NCBI RefSeq assembly: GCF_040939455.1
Contig: NC_134112.1
Span: 20,982,501-21,046,500, forward strand
From: Microcebus murinus
Lineage: Eukaryota; Chordata; Mammalia; Primates; Cheirogaleidae
Direction of reading: 5' to 3'
DNA: 64,000 nucleotides
Positions 36,263 through 46,790 of the stretch are shown here, piece after piece; within the stretch, counting starts at the first letter, position 1; every line of letters begins with the position of its first letter. The notes beneath the pieces were generated by a model. It searched no databases and was not told the DNA's origin. It worked only from the letters and a program-made list of their open reading frames with translations. The position numbers were made by a program, and so were the translations under genes.

Positions 36263-38360
36263 AATTTTTTTCCCCAAAGATCTTCAAGAATTTTTTTTTA
36301 TTCTTTGAGATCAAAAATTATAATAGCATATGTTGGATGTTATCATTTATTTTTTTATCTTATTTGATCTCTTTTCTTTATATAGATTTTACTTTAACAT
36401 AGGAAAACATTTGATTAAACATGCTTCTGTTGTTTATGTCGTATGGAAGCCTTATTATAGGGAGATAGAATCTTCTAGGTTCTTGCTACTCTATTAGTCT
36501 TATATTTTCTCTCATCATTTTTTCAGCTTTGTTCTTTTCTCTTAGGTTTCAAGAATTGAGATGGGTCCTATGAGAGATTCATGTCAATTCTTAGAGAATC
36601 TTCAAGCCCCAAATAAGGGGAGAAATTTTCAAAAAGTTTACATATACTCTTATTTTACTTTGCCAGTTGAGAGTCCAGGCAGCCTTGGAGGTAGTTGGGC
36701 CCCTTGAGATGAGAGTGAGAACTGGAGGCAGATCCAGCCAGGAATCTGTTTTGCTAAAGAGCTTCTAGTCCTTATTTGGAACGGCAGTCGGGCTTGCTGC
36801 TGCTGTCTGCCTATTCTTTGGCAGGCTGGCCGTCCACTGTGTGTGAGTGACTGGCAAGCCCTTCCATGCCAACTCCCTGTCCTGTGCTGCCTGTGAAATC
36901 CAGAGCACTTCCTAGTGCTGCTGATGGTACCCGCAGGGCTGACCTTTACCTCCAAGCTTGCAAAAGCCTCTGCTGATTTTTTTTTTTCGTATTTTGCTTT
37001 TGCATGTTAGAGATTTGTAAATCAGGCAGAGACTACCATTAATCTAATTTCATTTGTATTTTGTATCATTGAAATTCCTGGAAATTATTGTATAGTTGAC
37101 CCTCCTGTCTACTTTTAAAGATTGATCCAGGATTTTTTCTCATTCTTTATTGTTGGTAATTTTCATGAAGCTATAAGGAGGGCAGTAGTTTATACCTTGC
37201 CAAGAAGGCAACCTATTTTCTCCTATGAATTCAAGTCTGAGGATATTTTGAAGTCAGGAATGTGAGAACAGATTGCATAAACTAATGGGAAGTGGAGACT
37301 TGAGATCTTGCTAGAATTATCTTATTTGGTTACCTGTGATGATCAAGATCATTGAATAACAAGACTGACAATAAGTATAACAATTGCCTTTTTAAAAAAT
37401 AAGTATGAGTCACATACAATGTATCAATTTCATTTAATTCTTTTGTCAACTTGGGAAACTTCATGTTTGGCTCTCCATTAAGATAACTCTCAGAGAAGTT
37501 AAATAACTAACCTGGTATTACATAGTTAATACGTTATGAAGTGAGATTCAAACCCATTTGTCTTCAAAGTCTCTACTGTTTTCCCTGCTGGCTATTGAAT
37601 AGCCTGAAGGGTTGTCCAATCTCCAAATCTCTGTGATATTTACAGTTTTCCTAGTTACTGCATTTTCATCATCTTTAGAAATTTTATTGCTCTTATATAA
37701 CTAAGTCCTTCTCTGTGCGGATAATTTTCATATAAATAAGAGAAGAACATATTTTACTGTCTCTCTTTTACTGTCTGAAACTCTTTGATTTAAAATTCAT
37801 CCTATTTTATTTTTTTTAATTAGGGTATTTATCTGCTCTTAGAATGATTCTTCCTGTCCAACAAAATACTCTATCTTTATCTATTCCTTCTATAGCCCTC
37901 TTATGGTTCTGTTGGTGTTGAAATCTTTTCACTTATCTTGGAACAGAGATGCTGTTCTCTCTGGCCATGGGGAACAAAGTGCCTTCGACAGAGCAGAATC
38001 CCCAGAAATGTTTGGCAATGTTGCTTACTGGTCTTGCTTTACTATATCCAATTAGAACAAAAAGATAAAAATTTGAAAGAAAGCAAAATTATTGATAATT
38101 TAGGAATTCATAAAGATAAAAAGTAGCTAGAAAATGTTGAGGGTAGTCAGTGCCTGGTTGATAAGAACATTTTTGTTCTTTCTTCACAATGGCAAAAATG
38201 TATGGATTTATTTTATAACTTGCTCTTTGACCCCATAATTATTTTCCTTTCAGATGTAATAAATAAAAACATTCAGTGACTGTGGAACGTATCACCATAA
38301 TTGTAGAATTATTCTTTGATTTCTCTATTCTAAAGAAATCTTACCTTTTTCCCCCCCCAG
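36263..38360. other. Gene-free stretch up to the first visible PDE1C exon
   Basis: No exon or named repeat seen. It ends in the acceptor tract of the exon at 38361: a T run, then eight C, then AG. Confidence 0.5.
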
Positions 38361-38474
38361 GTTACGGTCTCTGGTCAAACAATTAGAGAGAGGGGAGGCC
38401 TCAGTGGTAGATCTTAAGAAGAATTTGGAATATGCAGCCACAGTGCTTGAATCTGTATACATTGATGAAACCAG
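38361..38474 (+). CDS. PDE1C: PDE1C exon, N-terminal regulatory domain
   Basis: Coding exon of the Ca2+/calmodulin-dependent 3',5'-cyclic nucleotide phosphodiesterase 1C, a cytosolic enzyme that hydrolyses cAMP and cGMP to 5'-NMPs. It reads LRSLVKQLERGEASVVDLKK and ends ..AATVLESVYIDET. This is the start of the PDE1 N-terminal domain, between the first calmodulin site and the catalytic core. The residues fit PDE1C; as I recall PDE1A, it has 'DQLNRGEASVVELKRD'-like wording here. The acceptor is CCCCCCCCAG and the donor ACCAG|GTAAGC. The first base completes an Arg codon begun in an upstream exon that is not visible, and the exon ends two bases into an Arg codon. It is 114 nt, about 37 codons. 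Upstream exons must hold the start and the main calmodulin site. Confidence 0.96.
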
Positions 38475-39630
38475 GTAAGCTAAAAAATGATGAGAGATTT
38501 GCATAGTGATGATAAATTTTCTGTTAAATGGTTTTTCCGAAATTGTCCCCCATGGAAGGTATGGGGTAGCGTTCAAATTAATCTTCTTGGAGCTTTAGTT
38601 TCTACAAACAAATGGGATAGATTTGGACAAGTCATTTATTCTTTGTACCTCCTCATCAATAAAAGCAGCTAATAGGATGTATTTTATTTGGCTGTTATGA
38701 CCATGAAGTGAGATAATGTAAGAGAAGAAAAAGTTATTTTAAAAAATCTGGTAAGTTTTTTTTTTTTATCAAATGTAGAATTCCATTGCAATTATTGCAT
38801 ATTGTTAGTGTTAGTCTAAAAATTGTGTTTATGTTTTAATTCACAATATCAATCAGTAAATGAAGGTTCCTGAAGTGACCAAGAAACATTTATTCTGTTA
38901 AGCACCCAGGATTCCTTTCTCAGTCTTATGTATGTTACTGATTTTCTTAGTAGACTTTTTCTATTTGAATTATCTAAAAGTATTAAAGCAGTTCCAGTTA
39001 CTAAATGCATTTGAAAGTAATAAAATTGCTTTTCTTTTTAAAAGTGTTGAAATGTTGAATATGAAAGTTTTTTTTTTTTTTTCTTAATTCAGACAGGCAT
39101 CTCTGTCAGTATGTCTTACTTTTCTTTGCCAAATTCCAATCTGGAAGTATTTAACTGTTATCTAAGAATTATATGGTTTATTTTTTTGGTGACATGCTTG
39201 GTTCCTAGTTTAAGGAAATTTGATATCACAGCTTTTTCCAAATGTCATGTCCTCCCCCCCCCATCATCAATATGTATATAGGGAGTAAAAAAAACCAAAC
39301 ACCTTTACATTGACACCTACTATTACTGTTTATTTTTAGTTGGGCTTAATATAAATATAAAATGTAATTTTAGGTTTTATTGCAGCATTACTATTTATGT
39401 TCCCTTCTAGTGGTCTGACCTGTGAACAAGCTTGAAAAATTGACTAAAAGCCATCAGATAACTTAAATCATAAAGAACTGCATTATTTTGAAAATTTTGC
39501 CTGAATTTAGATATTTAAAGTTCTGAAACATCCTATCAAACTAGGAAGAATATCAGTTGACATTGCTTAAGATCATTACTTCAGAGGACTGGATTGCTGT
39601 GATTTGAGTAATACTTTGCAAAGTCTTTAA
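38475..39630 (+). other. PDE1C intron, left part
   Basis: Intron of 2509 bp (38475-40983). This part shows T runs (38757-38768, 39067-39082) and no gene or named repeat. A lemur-type L1 with an inserted DNA transposon follows. Confidence 0.7.
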
Positions 39631-39642
39631 GTGTCCATTTTT

Positions 39643-40557
39643 CATACCAGCATATTATGGGGGCACAAATGTTTAGGTTACATATATTCCCCTTATCCCC
39701 CTCTCACACCCAAGTCAGAGCTTCAAGCATATCCATCCCCCAGACAATGCACATTGCACTCATTATGTATGTACCGTGTTTCTCCGAAAATAAGACAGAG
39801 TCTTATATTTATTTTTCCTCAAGAAGACACCCTAGGGCTTATTTTCAAGGGATGTGTTATTTTTTTAAGTACAGTACAACAATCTACATTTATTCAAATA
39901 TAGTTAAGTCATCTTCTTCTGGAACATTATCATAACTCTCCAAACCTTGAATTCTATCCCTGAATTTCTTGCAACTCTATTTCCTTTAGAACCATTGGCC
40001 CCAGCTCTCATGGGGCAGATGGGAAGGGCTGCTCATCTTCATTATTGCTCCGTGACGAAATGCATGGGTTGTACAGACACGCTGTGTAGCCACGCCCATC
40101 ACTAGGTCTTATTTTCGGGGTAGGGCTTATATTATGCAAATGCTTAGAAATCCTGCTAGGGCTTATTTTATGGGTAGGTCTTATTCCCGGGGAAACACGT
40201 TATATACCCATCCCCTCCACTCCCCTTCCATCTGGCCGATGCCCAATAAATGTTATTCCTATATGTCCACTTAGTCAGTGAAACCAATTTGCTGGTGAGT
40301 ACGTGTGGTGCTTATTTTTCCATTCTTGGGATACTTCACTTAGTGGAATGGATTCCAGCTGTATCCTGGAAAATACAAGAGGTGCCATATCACCATTGTT
40401 TCTTATAGCTGAGTAGTACTCGTGGTATACATATACCACATTTTATTAATCTACCCATGTATTGATGGGCACTTGGGTTGTTTACACATCTTTGCAGCTG
40501 TGAATTGCACTGTTATAAACATTCGATTGCAAATGTCTTTTTTATAGAATGTCTTTT
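39643..40557 (-). mobile_element. Lemur-type L1 3' end, interrupted by a DNA transposon
   Basis: A perfect 12-bp duplication GTGTCCATTTTT flanks it (39631-39642 and 40558-40569). The sequence 'AGCATATTATGGGGGCACA', '..CATCCCCCAGACAATGCACA', '..GGTATACATATACCACATTT' matches the antisense L1 3' UTR at 28771-29150. Bases 39774-40200 are foreign to it. It is 5' truncated at the ORF2 end and non-coding. Confidence 0.9.
39774..40200. mobile_element. 427-bp DNA transposon with terminal inverted repeats, inside the L1
   Basis: The left end reads CCGTGTTTCTCCGAAAATAA and the right end, reversed, ACGTGTTTCCCCGGGAATAA. The terminal 23 bases pair at 19 positions. TA lies on both sides (39772-39773 and 40201-40202), suggesting a Tc1/mariner-type TA target; no TTAA is present. 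Subterminal 'GGGCTTATTTT' and 'GGTCTTATT' units repeat near both ends. A minus-strand frame ending near 39892-39945 reads 'ESYDNVPEEDDLTIFE' then stop, like the acidic tail of a transposase. It is non-autonomous. I do not recognise the family with certainty. Confidence 0.8.
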
Positions 40558-40569
40558 GTGTCCATTTTT

Positions 40570-40983
40570 TTTAACAAAATAATGCCACATGGTCCATCCA
40601 TGAAATAATTTTAGGCTCCTTGTGAGGGCATTTTTAAGTGCAAAGTTTAAATTCCATTTAATTCCACAAGCCTTCTAGGAATAAAGATACCAGGTGCTTC
40701 TGAGTCCAGTGTATCTGCCACCCTTGGAGCCTGAGATGGAGTGTATTGGGATCCCTTCGTCCCTTTGTCCCTTTGCCCAATCTGGTAGAAAAAGCCATCC
40801 TGAAACACAAGCGGTGAGCTTTCACAAGCCTTATTATCAAAAAGGTGCTGTATTTCTTGTGAGCGATTTAATCTGGTTTCTTTGCACCTGCATGCAGGTG
40901 AGGTGGAGAAGAGGAGCTGCTTTGAGCAGAGAGCTCTAACTTCAGGTTTAATCTCACTGTCCTGATTCTGTTTCTATGTCCAG
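40570..40983 (+). other. PDE1C intron, right part
   Basis: No gene or repeat recognised. It ends in the acceptor TTTCTATGTCCAG. Confidence 0.7.
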
Positions 40984-41166
40984 GCGGCTCCTGGATACGG
41001 AGGATGAGCTCAGTGACATTCAGTCAGATGCAGTGCCTTCTGAGGTCCGAGACTGGCTGGCCTCCACCTTTACACGGCAGATGGGGATGATGCTCCGGAG
41101 GAGCGAGGAGAAGCCCAGGTTCAAGAGCATCGTCCACGCAGTGCAGGCTGGGATATTTGTGGAGAG
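40984..41166 (+). CDS. PDE1C: PDE1C exon, second calmodulin-binding segment
   Basis: Continues in frame from the exon at 38361: Arg split across the junction, then RLLDTEDELSDIQSDAVPSE, VRDWLASTFTRQMGMMLRRS, EEKPRFKSIVHAVQAGIFVE. It closes the PDE1 N-terminal domain. The basic segment TRQMGMMLRRSEEKPRFKSI is the second calmodulin-binding region of the PDE1 family, near residues 114-137 in PDE1A2 numbering. Its RRSE serine aligns with the PKA-phosphorylated serine known in PDE1A, which lowers calmodulin affinity there. Whether it is used in PDE1C is inference. Length is 183 nt. The acceptor is TGTCCAG and the donor GAGAG|GTAAAG, ending two bases into an Arg codon. As I recall the human protein, it has Asp where this has Glu after RRS. 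Confidence 0.97.
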
Positions 41167-42111
41167 GTAAAGACGGCATTTGTTGTCATTCAATGACCAG
41201 AGCTGCGAAAGGAATCCAGTTTCCAATAACTGGAAACTCCACTTCAGTGTAGTTTTGATGCTTTTATAAACACTGGAAATTGTGGATAGAAAGAGTCCCG
41301 AATGAGAAATGACAAAAACCATACCTGTTTTAATCTCTGTAGCATCATTAGGACAAGCTTTGCCTTTGCTCAGAATTCTTTTTGTTAAGCAGAGAAGATT
41401 TAGTCTGAGTTCAGTCTCTAATTTTTATAGAAGGAAATCATCCAATTCATCATCCTTTGAAATATACAGATGTTGTCCACATTTGGAACAGGTCAGGGAG
41501 GCTTTGAAGTTGCTGACCCAGGAAGAACAGTTTATTTAAGAGGTTTGAGTTCTCCCTGACCCTTCAATTTTATTAGCCGTTTTGTTCTTTGAAATCGTAT
41601 TGCCCAGAAATCTATTTCTCCAGAAATAGTCTTCCTATAATCCATATTGGATAATTACATGTTTTAGAAATACCATGGTGAGTTCAAAGTTCACCTGCAA
41701 CATTTTTTTCCTTCTTGTGTTGGACAGTTCTAAGGAACAAACTCTTCTCAGTGGGTTGCCCATAGAAGTTCTTCATTCAGATTAAATTACTACACTGCAT
41801 ACTGTCCATGCTGTGCTATAATTCACTCTGGCAAAAGAGGTGAACTGGTTAATAATTCAATTTCCAATGTGGAGCACATAATGTTATTTTTCCCCCCAAT
41901 GGTTCATGTATTTGGGATTGCTTTAATTTCTTTTGAATTTAACACTTAGACCACTTGAATGACTAGGAAAAATGTCAAAAAAGATTTTAGGTTCCTTGAG
42001 TTACCAGACAGCATGACTTCCCATTATTTGTTAATACTTAATATCAGTCTGGGAACTGCTAATCCTTCTTTGTAAGATATCATATTACATTTCTCCCTTT
42101 TGACTTCGCAG
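41167..42111 (+). other. PDE1C intron
   Basis: 945 bp. No repeat recognised. The acceptor is TTTTGACTTCGCAG. Confidence 0.85.
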
Positions 42112-42178
42112 AATGTATAGACGGACATCAAACATGGTTGGACTGAGCTACCCACCAGCTGTTATTGAAGCATTAAAG
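42112..42178 (+). CDS. PDE1C: PDE1C exon, link into the catalytic domain
   Basis: A short exon of 67 nt. The first base completes the split Arg codon, followed by MYRRTSNMVGLSYPPAVIEA and LK, so it ends on a codon boundary. This is the stretch just before the PDE1 catalytic domain proper. 'RTSNMVGLSYPPAVIEALK' agrees with PDE1C, where PDE1A has a 'KNYHMVGLTYPAAV'-type sequence as I recall it. The acceptor is TTCGCAG and the donor TAAAG|GTAATA. Phase changes here from 2 to 0, so skipping this exon would break the frame. The open frame runs on into the intron to about 42364, but the GT donor at 42179 and the in-frame fit to the exon at 46674 fix the end. Confidence 0.95.
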
Positions 42179-44347
42179 GTAATACCAATGAAAAGGTTTT
42201 ATAATGTACATGATACTTTGCAAAAAGTACAGTTAAATTTGTTGTTAGAAAATAAGAGGCTTTCATATACAGTTCTTTTCTATTTATTCCTGACTTTATT
42301 CTTTCATTTTCATTTTCTTATCTGTTCTAGTAGTAAAATATCTTTTCAGTCTTCACATTCCTAATTTTTTAAAAATCAAACTCTGTGTGGGTTTCATTTC
42401 ATTTCTAGTTCCCTAAAATAGTTTAGGTTTTATACAGTGATCTGGCGTTAGGAGATTCATCTGACTTTGGCCATAGGAGATCAAATATGTTATGGCTATA
42501 AGTATTCAACATTAGAAAGATCTTTAGTGATTGTAATAATTGTTCCATTATCTGATTACCTACAGCAAGTCCATTTTATAGATGAAGAAAATAAGACTCA
42601 GTGAGACTCAGTGAGATGTGAAAAAGACAGAGTTATTTATTTAAAGATAGAACTAAGTTCTGGTACCAGAGTTTCCAGCACATAGTAAGCTCTTAGTAAC
42701 ATTTTACTACATGAGAGTATAGCCCCAGAGCCCTTGTTACCTCTATACAACATATATCCTACTGTTTTCCCAAGACTCTCACTGAGCCAAATGTTCCATG
42801 GGAAGTCATGCAGATGTTTCAGTTTAAATGAGCTAAATCCTGCAGAATTACTCCCAATCAGGCAAGCTCTTGGAATTGTGTAGAATATCTTTAAAAGCTC
42901 CAAAGTGGATCCATCGTTCCTGTAGGCAAGTGTTCATTCAGATCCACTGGTCTGAGGGTATTCGAGATGTGCTTGACCTTATTTGGCTTCTGGATTCCAA
43001 GATGGGGCTGTGCTGGGGCCCAGGATCCCTGGGCTGGTTGACATTGTATGATGTCTACACATGAAGTTGATCTACTTGCTCAGGGACATTGTAGCATTTT
43101 GACCTTTGCTAAAGCCATTTCGGTTTTTCTCTGAAACATGAAAAATGTATTATCTGATGTTATTTTCAGGAGATAAATTACTTATTCATGGAACTGGGGG
43201 TGGGAGTACTTCTTGATTAATTTAATGTCAGGAAAGAGCCCCTTGGACCATTTTGATAATATATTCATTGTCCTTTCTCTTGTCTCAGAGACATTCACTA
43301 GCTGAATTTGAGAGACCAGATATGTACAGATTCTCTTCTCCTTTTTCTGACTCCACTTTCTATGTCTCTTAAGAAAATTCATCTTAGAAGCAAGAAGGAT
43401 ACTCAGGAAAGACACAGCAGGAAGATATGTGTTCCTCTTGGTCCTCTTTAACCCCCACACTGATGTGGGGCGCACATCAGTGTAATCTACAGGAATATTT
43501 CTCATTTTGATCAGTGAAATCACTTCTGAGGATCTGATGTTTCATAGCACCCACTATAAAGTTGCATTGATTTTCATAATTGAACCAGAAATGTTCAAGG
43601 GGAGTCTTAGAAACATTAAAAGCATATTTTGTCCTTAATTTCTTTCTTTATCATGAGCGTAAATACAAGTGGGTATACTGGTAGCAAGACATTTATGAAA
43701 ATGTTTCTTCCAAATGGATGCCTTTTTTTTCCAGAAAACTGGAAAAATGTGAAACAACCTGTGATGTGCATGAATTTATTTTATACTTAGGGAAAAGAAA
43801 TTCTCAGATGCACACATGTCTTTAGGAGGGGGAAGATATTTAGATTATTCAGACAAGGAATTAAGTGCTAACTCACTAAATTGCTATCTTTCTCTGCATG
43901 CATTGCTGATATGTGCATTAAGGCTAAAGCTGCTGTTTTTCTGGGCCTTGTCACTTGTTTACTGGGGAAGTTCAAAGCTTTTTATGATGTAATATTTTTT
44001 CACTTCCCCAGACTCTGGTTTTATTTGCAGTGAGTTAGAGAGATCATTAGAGATAGATTCTTTTTTCTTTCTTTATGTAGTGCCTGTTAGAAAAAAATTA
44101 TTTCCACTTCATTTCCAGCAGTTCATATGGAATCAGTACTATTTTCTTCTATTACAGAAATTTTCCCCATATACTGAGAGAATACAATTCACTAAAATAA
44201 CCATTATGCTACTGTCATGTTAACCTTTGTGGTTAATGTAAGAGCGTGGCATAAAGTGACATTTAAGTAAAGGAATAATTAACCACCACCAATCTCTAAA
44301 TTTGAAATATGTTGCATTATGTTCTTTTCATTTTTTCTGTCTTTTTA

Positions 44348-44350
<3 letters not shown>

Positions 44351-44390
<40 letters not shown>
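44351..44390. repeat. (CA)n microsatellite
   Basis: Twenty uninterrupted CA units within a PDE1C intron. Likely highly polymorphic. Confidence 0.98.
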
Positions 44391-44393
<3 letters not shown>

Positions 44394-44627
44394 CTTCTCA
44401 TTTGAGGCATTTATCTCTAGTCTTCTGAGATGAGCCTGCTGGAAACGTAGCCATGTGCCCTTCTTTAGGAGGCATCTGTCCCGTGACTCAGGAAGCAACA
44501 CCGTGGATAGACTCCAGGTTTAAATTGGGAGAAGGTTCAGGCTTCCTTTACGTTAGACTGCCGGGAAGTTCATGCAGTTTCTCCATAGGAATTGTCCTTG
44601 GGCAAAATTTTGCAAAAGGTTTAAGGC

Positions 44628-44745
44628 ATTTAAACTGGGTGCTTGTTAAAATGCAGATTCCAGGCCCCACACCGGGATTCTTTGGAGTCCCCTACCCAAG
44701 AATCAGTATTTTTACTGAAGAACATTAAAATTTGAGAATCACAGT
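44628..44745 (+). repeat. MER5-like DNA transposon relic
   Basis: 'TGCTTGTTAAAATGCAGATT', '..CCAGGCCCCACACC', '..AAAATTTGAGAATCACAGTT' match part of the MER5/Charlie-type pattern. Short and diverged. Confidence 0.5.
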
Positions 44746-45134
44746 TAAGCTTTCACTAAAATGAGGCCAAAGAAGGCATTCATTTCATGGTCTCTATTTA
44801 CCTATCCTTCTGTCCTGATATTTAGAAAAAATCCTTTTGCTATGATAATATGTTTGTTTTCAGTGGTAGAGAACCTATCCTTATTTTGTTCATTCTGGAG
44901 ACTAGGATTAAAACACTGTCAGATGTGACACATTTTCCAGCCTACCAAGTTTTCAGGGGCTTTTCCTTAGTACTGAAGATCATACAGTATATGTGATTCG
45001 TGGCAGTATTAATTAGAGTAATCAAGTTAGAGCATTAGGTGTTGGGGTTAATCTGAAAGGGCCTTGATGTCTGTGGCCTGGGCCCAAAGGGTGAGGCCTG
45101 GGTCACAGGACATAATCATTGAGTTTACAATTTT

Positions 45135-45325
45135 ATCTGTTGGCAGTGAGATCAGTGGGGTTACTACCTAGCTCTGCTACACTTGATTTAATTTCTCTGA
45201 GCTTGCCATCTCTAAAACTGGAGAAAGTAACACCTATTTCTAGAGTTGTGAGGTTTTGAGACTGTGTATAAACATTTCACACTGTGCCCAGCACAGAAAA
45301 TGTGCTCAGTTCTTGTAGCTATTTC
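45135..45325 (+). repeat. MIR SINE relic
   Basis: 'TACCTAGCTCTGCTACACTT', '..CTGAGCTTGCCATCTCTAAA', '..GCCCAGCACAGAAAATGTGC' follow the MIR order. Diverged. Confidence 0.65.
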
Positions 45326-46284
45326 CTTAGTTATTTTAACGGAGGGGCAATTATTGAGGACTGAAGTGACGTTACCACTAAGTGTGAGTTGAAGCAATTC
45401 AGTTGAAACCCTTTTGGAAAAGTTTGGTTTTCCCTAAATACAATTCAGTTTTGCCTGACAACCGTTCCCCTGGTATCCATGAGAGAGACCCTTGATGGCC
45501 TTGGGATGAATTTGAGGTTGAAACGTTTGGAGAGGCACAAGATTGGGATGGATGGATGTCGGGATGCTGAGGGCTGGAGTGAGAGTCACTCATGAAAGCC
45601 AAGGTCTCCACCAGGGCACCATCTGACACCTTGTCTGTCCTCAGTGTGGTCTCATGTGGGTACTTATTGTCAAACTCAAGTCAATACATTTTATTTAACT
45701 GCAGAGAGTGAGACTTTTGATGCAATGAGAAACCAGATGACTATTGCTTTAGCTATTGCTTAAACACACCTTTGTTTACTGTACTCACAAGTAGTTGGTT
45801 ATGATAAGTCAAAGGCATTTAATATGTAATATGTTACAAAGGAATAAAATATGTTTACATTCTGTTTATGGACAAAAAAGACTTTGAATTTCATGGATGG
45901 TGTATAATGTATGTGTTCGGTTAGGTTTTTCCTTTTACTTTTGTCAGTAAAATGACTTACAAATTGAGGACAAGATCCCAGATTGATGATTCCAGAAATG
46001 GTAGCATTTTTCTGTCCTATGAAATGAATGCTTTCTCTTTGGTTTCAGCCCAGAGTTTTAGATTGACCTGAGATACTATTTTATATTCTATACCATGCAT
46101 GTTTCCGAACACTTTTAAATGAGTTAACATTCTCAACTGCGGACTTAGAGGAAGTCATTGGATAGTGTCAAAGGGTGGAGGGAAAGTTGAGGAGGGACAC
46201 ACCTTGGGCCATTGCATTAAGCAGCTGCAGGACTTTATGGCAAGATCCTGACCTTAGGCATCCAACCTGTGTTTGTGTTTTGGC

Positions 46285-46495
46285 CCCACCTGTGTCCCTA
46301 GCACTTACTCCTGACAGGTCTGAGGGAAATTAGGTAACTTACCTGTTTTCTCATCTGTAATATGTGACTAATAACACCTATCACTTAGAGTTGTTTTCAG
46401 CATAAGTTACATATTCATCACCAATCATAATGCCTATCGTATAGTAGGCACTCAATAAACTATGGCTATCGTTATTAGTAATAAGACTATTTAAT
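46285..46495 (+). repeat. MIR SINE relic
   Basis: 'GTAACTTACCTGTTTTCTCA', 'TCTGTAATATGTGACTAATA', '..TAGTAGGCACTCAATAAACT' follow the MIR order and its 3' end. It lies about 180 bp before a coding exon. Confidence 0.8.
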
Positions 46496-46673
46496 GTTTT
46501 AACAATACATACTAGGTAGGACTGCCAGATTGGAAAAAGTTTGAGAGTGAAAAAGGTGTTAGAGTCTCTGTCTGTGAAAGCTTGAGTGAGGGCTGTAGGC
46601 AGACCCGAAAATGGGAGATTAGTGGGTATGCGACTGTGAGCTAACGTGTTCTTTCTCACGCCCTGTCCTGCAG

Positions 46674-46790
46674 GATGTCGACAAGTGGTCGTTTGATGTC
46701 TTTTCCCTCAATGAGGCAAGTGGGGATCATGCACTGAAGTTTATTTTCTATGAATTACTCACACGCTATGATCTGATCAGCCGTTTCAAG
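46674..46790 (+). CDS. PDE1C: PDE1C exon, start of the catalytic domain
   Basis: Reads DVDKWSFDVFSLNEASGDHA then LKFIFYELLTRYDLISRFK, exactly 39 codons in phase 0 at both ends. This is the first part of the PDEase I catalytic domain, helical and upstream of the metal site. 'VDKWSFDVFSLNEASG' is strongly conserved across PDE1 enzymes, and 'DHALKFIFYELLTRYDLISRF' fits PDE1C more closely than PDE1A or 1B. The acceptor is GTCCTGCAG and the donor TCAAG|GTTAGT. The symmetric phase means the exon could be skipped without a frame change, though that would remove catalytic-domain helices. Confidence 0.97.

Larger units (their letters stand above)
42179..46673 (+). other. PDE1C intron with CA repeat, MER5-like and MIR relics
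   Basis: 4495 bp. Holds a CA repeat (44351-44390), a MER5-like piece (44628-44745) and MIR relics (45135-45325, 46285-46495). An 11-bp hairpin lies at 43457-43483. The antisense open frame at 43182-43523 resembles nothing I know. Confidence 0.8.

Noticed and set aside
39774..40200. piggyBac assignment for the transposon in the L1
   Set aside because: piggyBac elements duplicate TTAA. Here the flanks are TA, with no TTAA at either end.
43182..43523. 113-codon antisense open frame
   Set aside because: Lys/Arg-rich reading with no known family, intronic, no sign of a processed pseudogene such as poly-A or target duplication.
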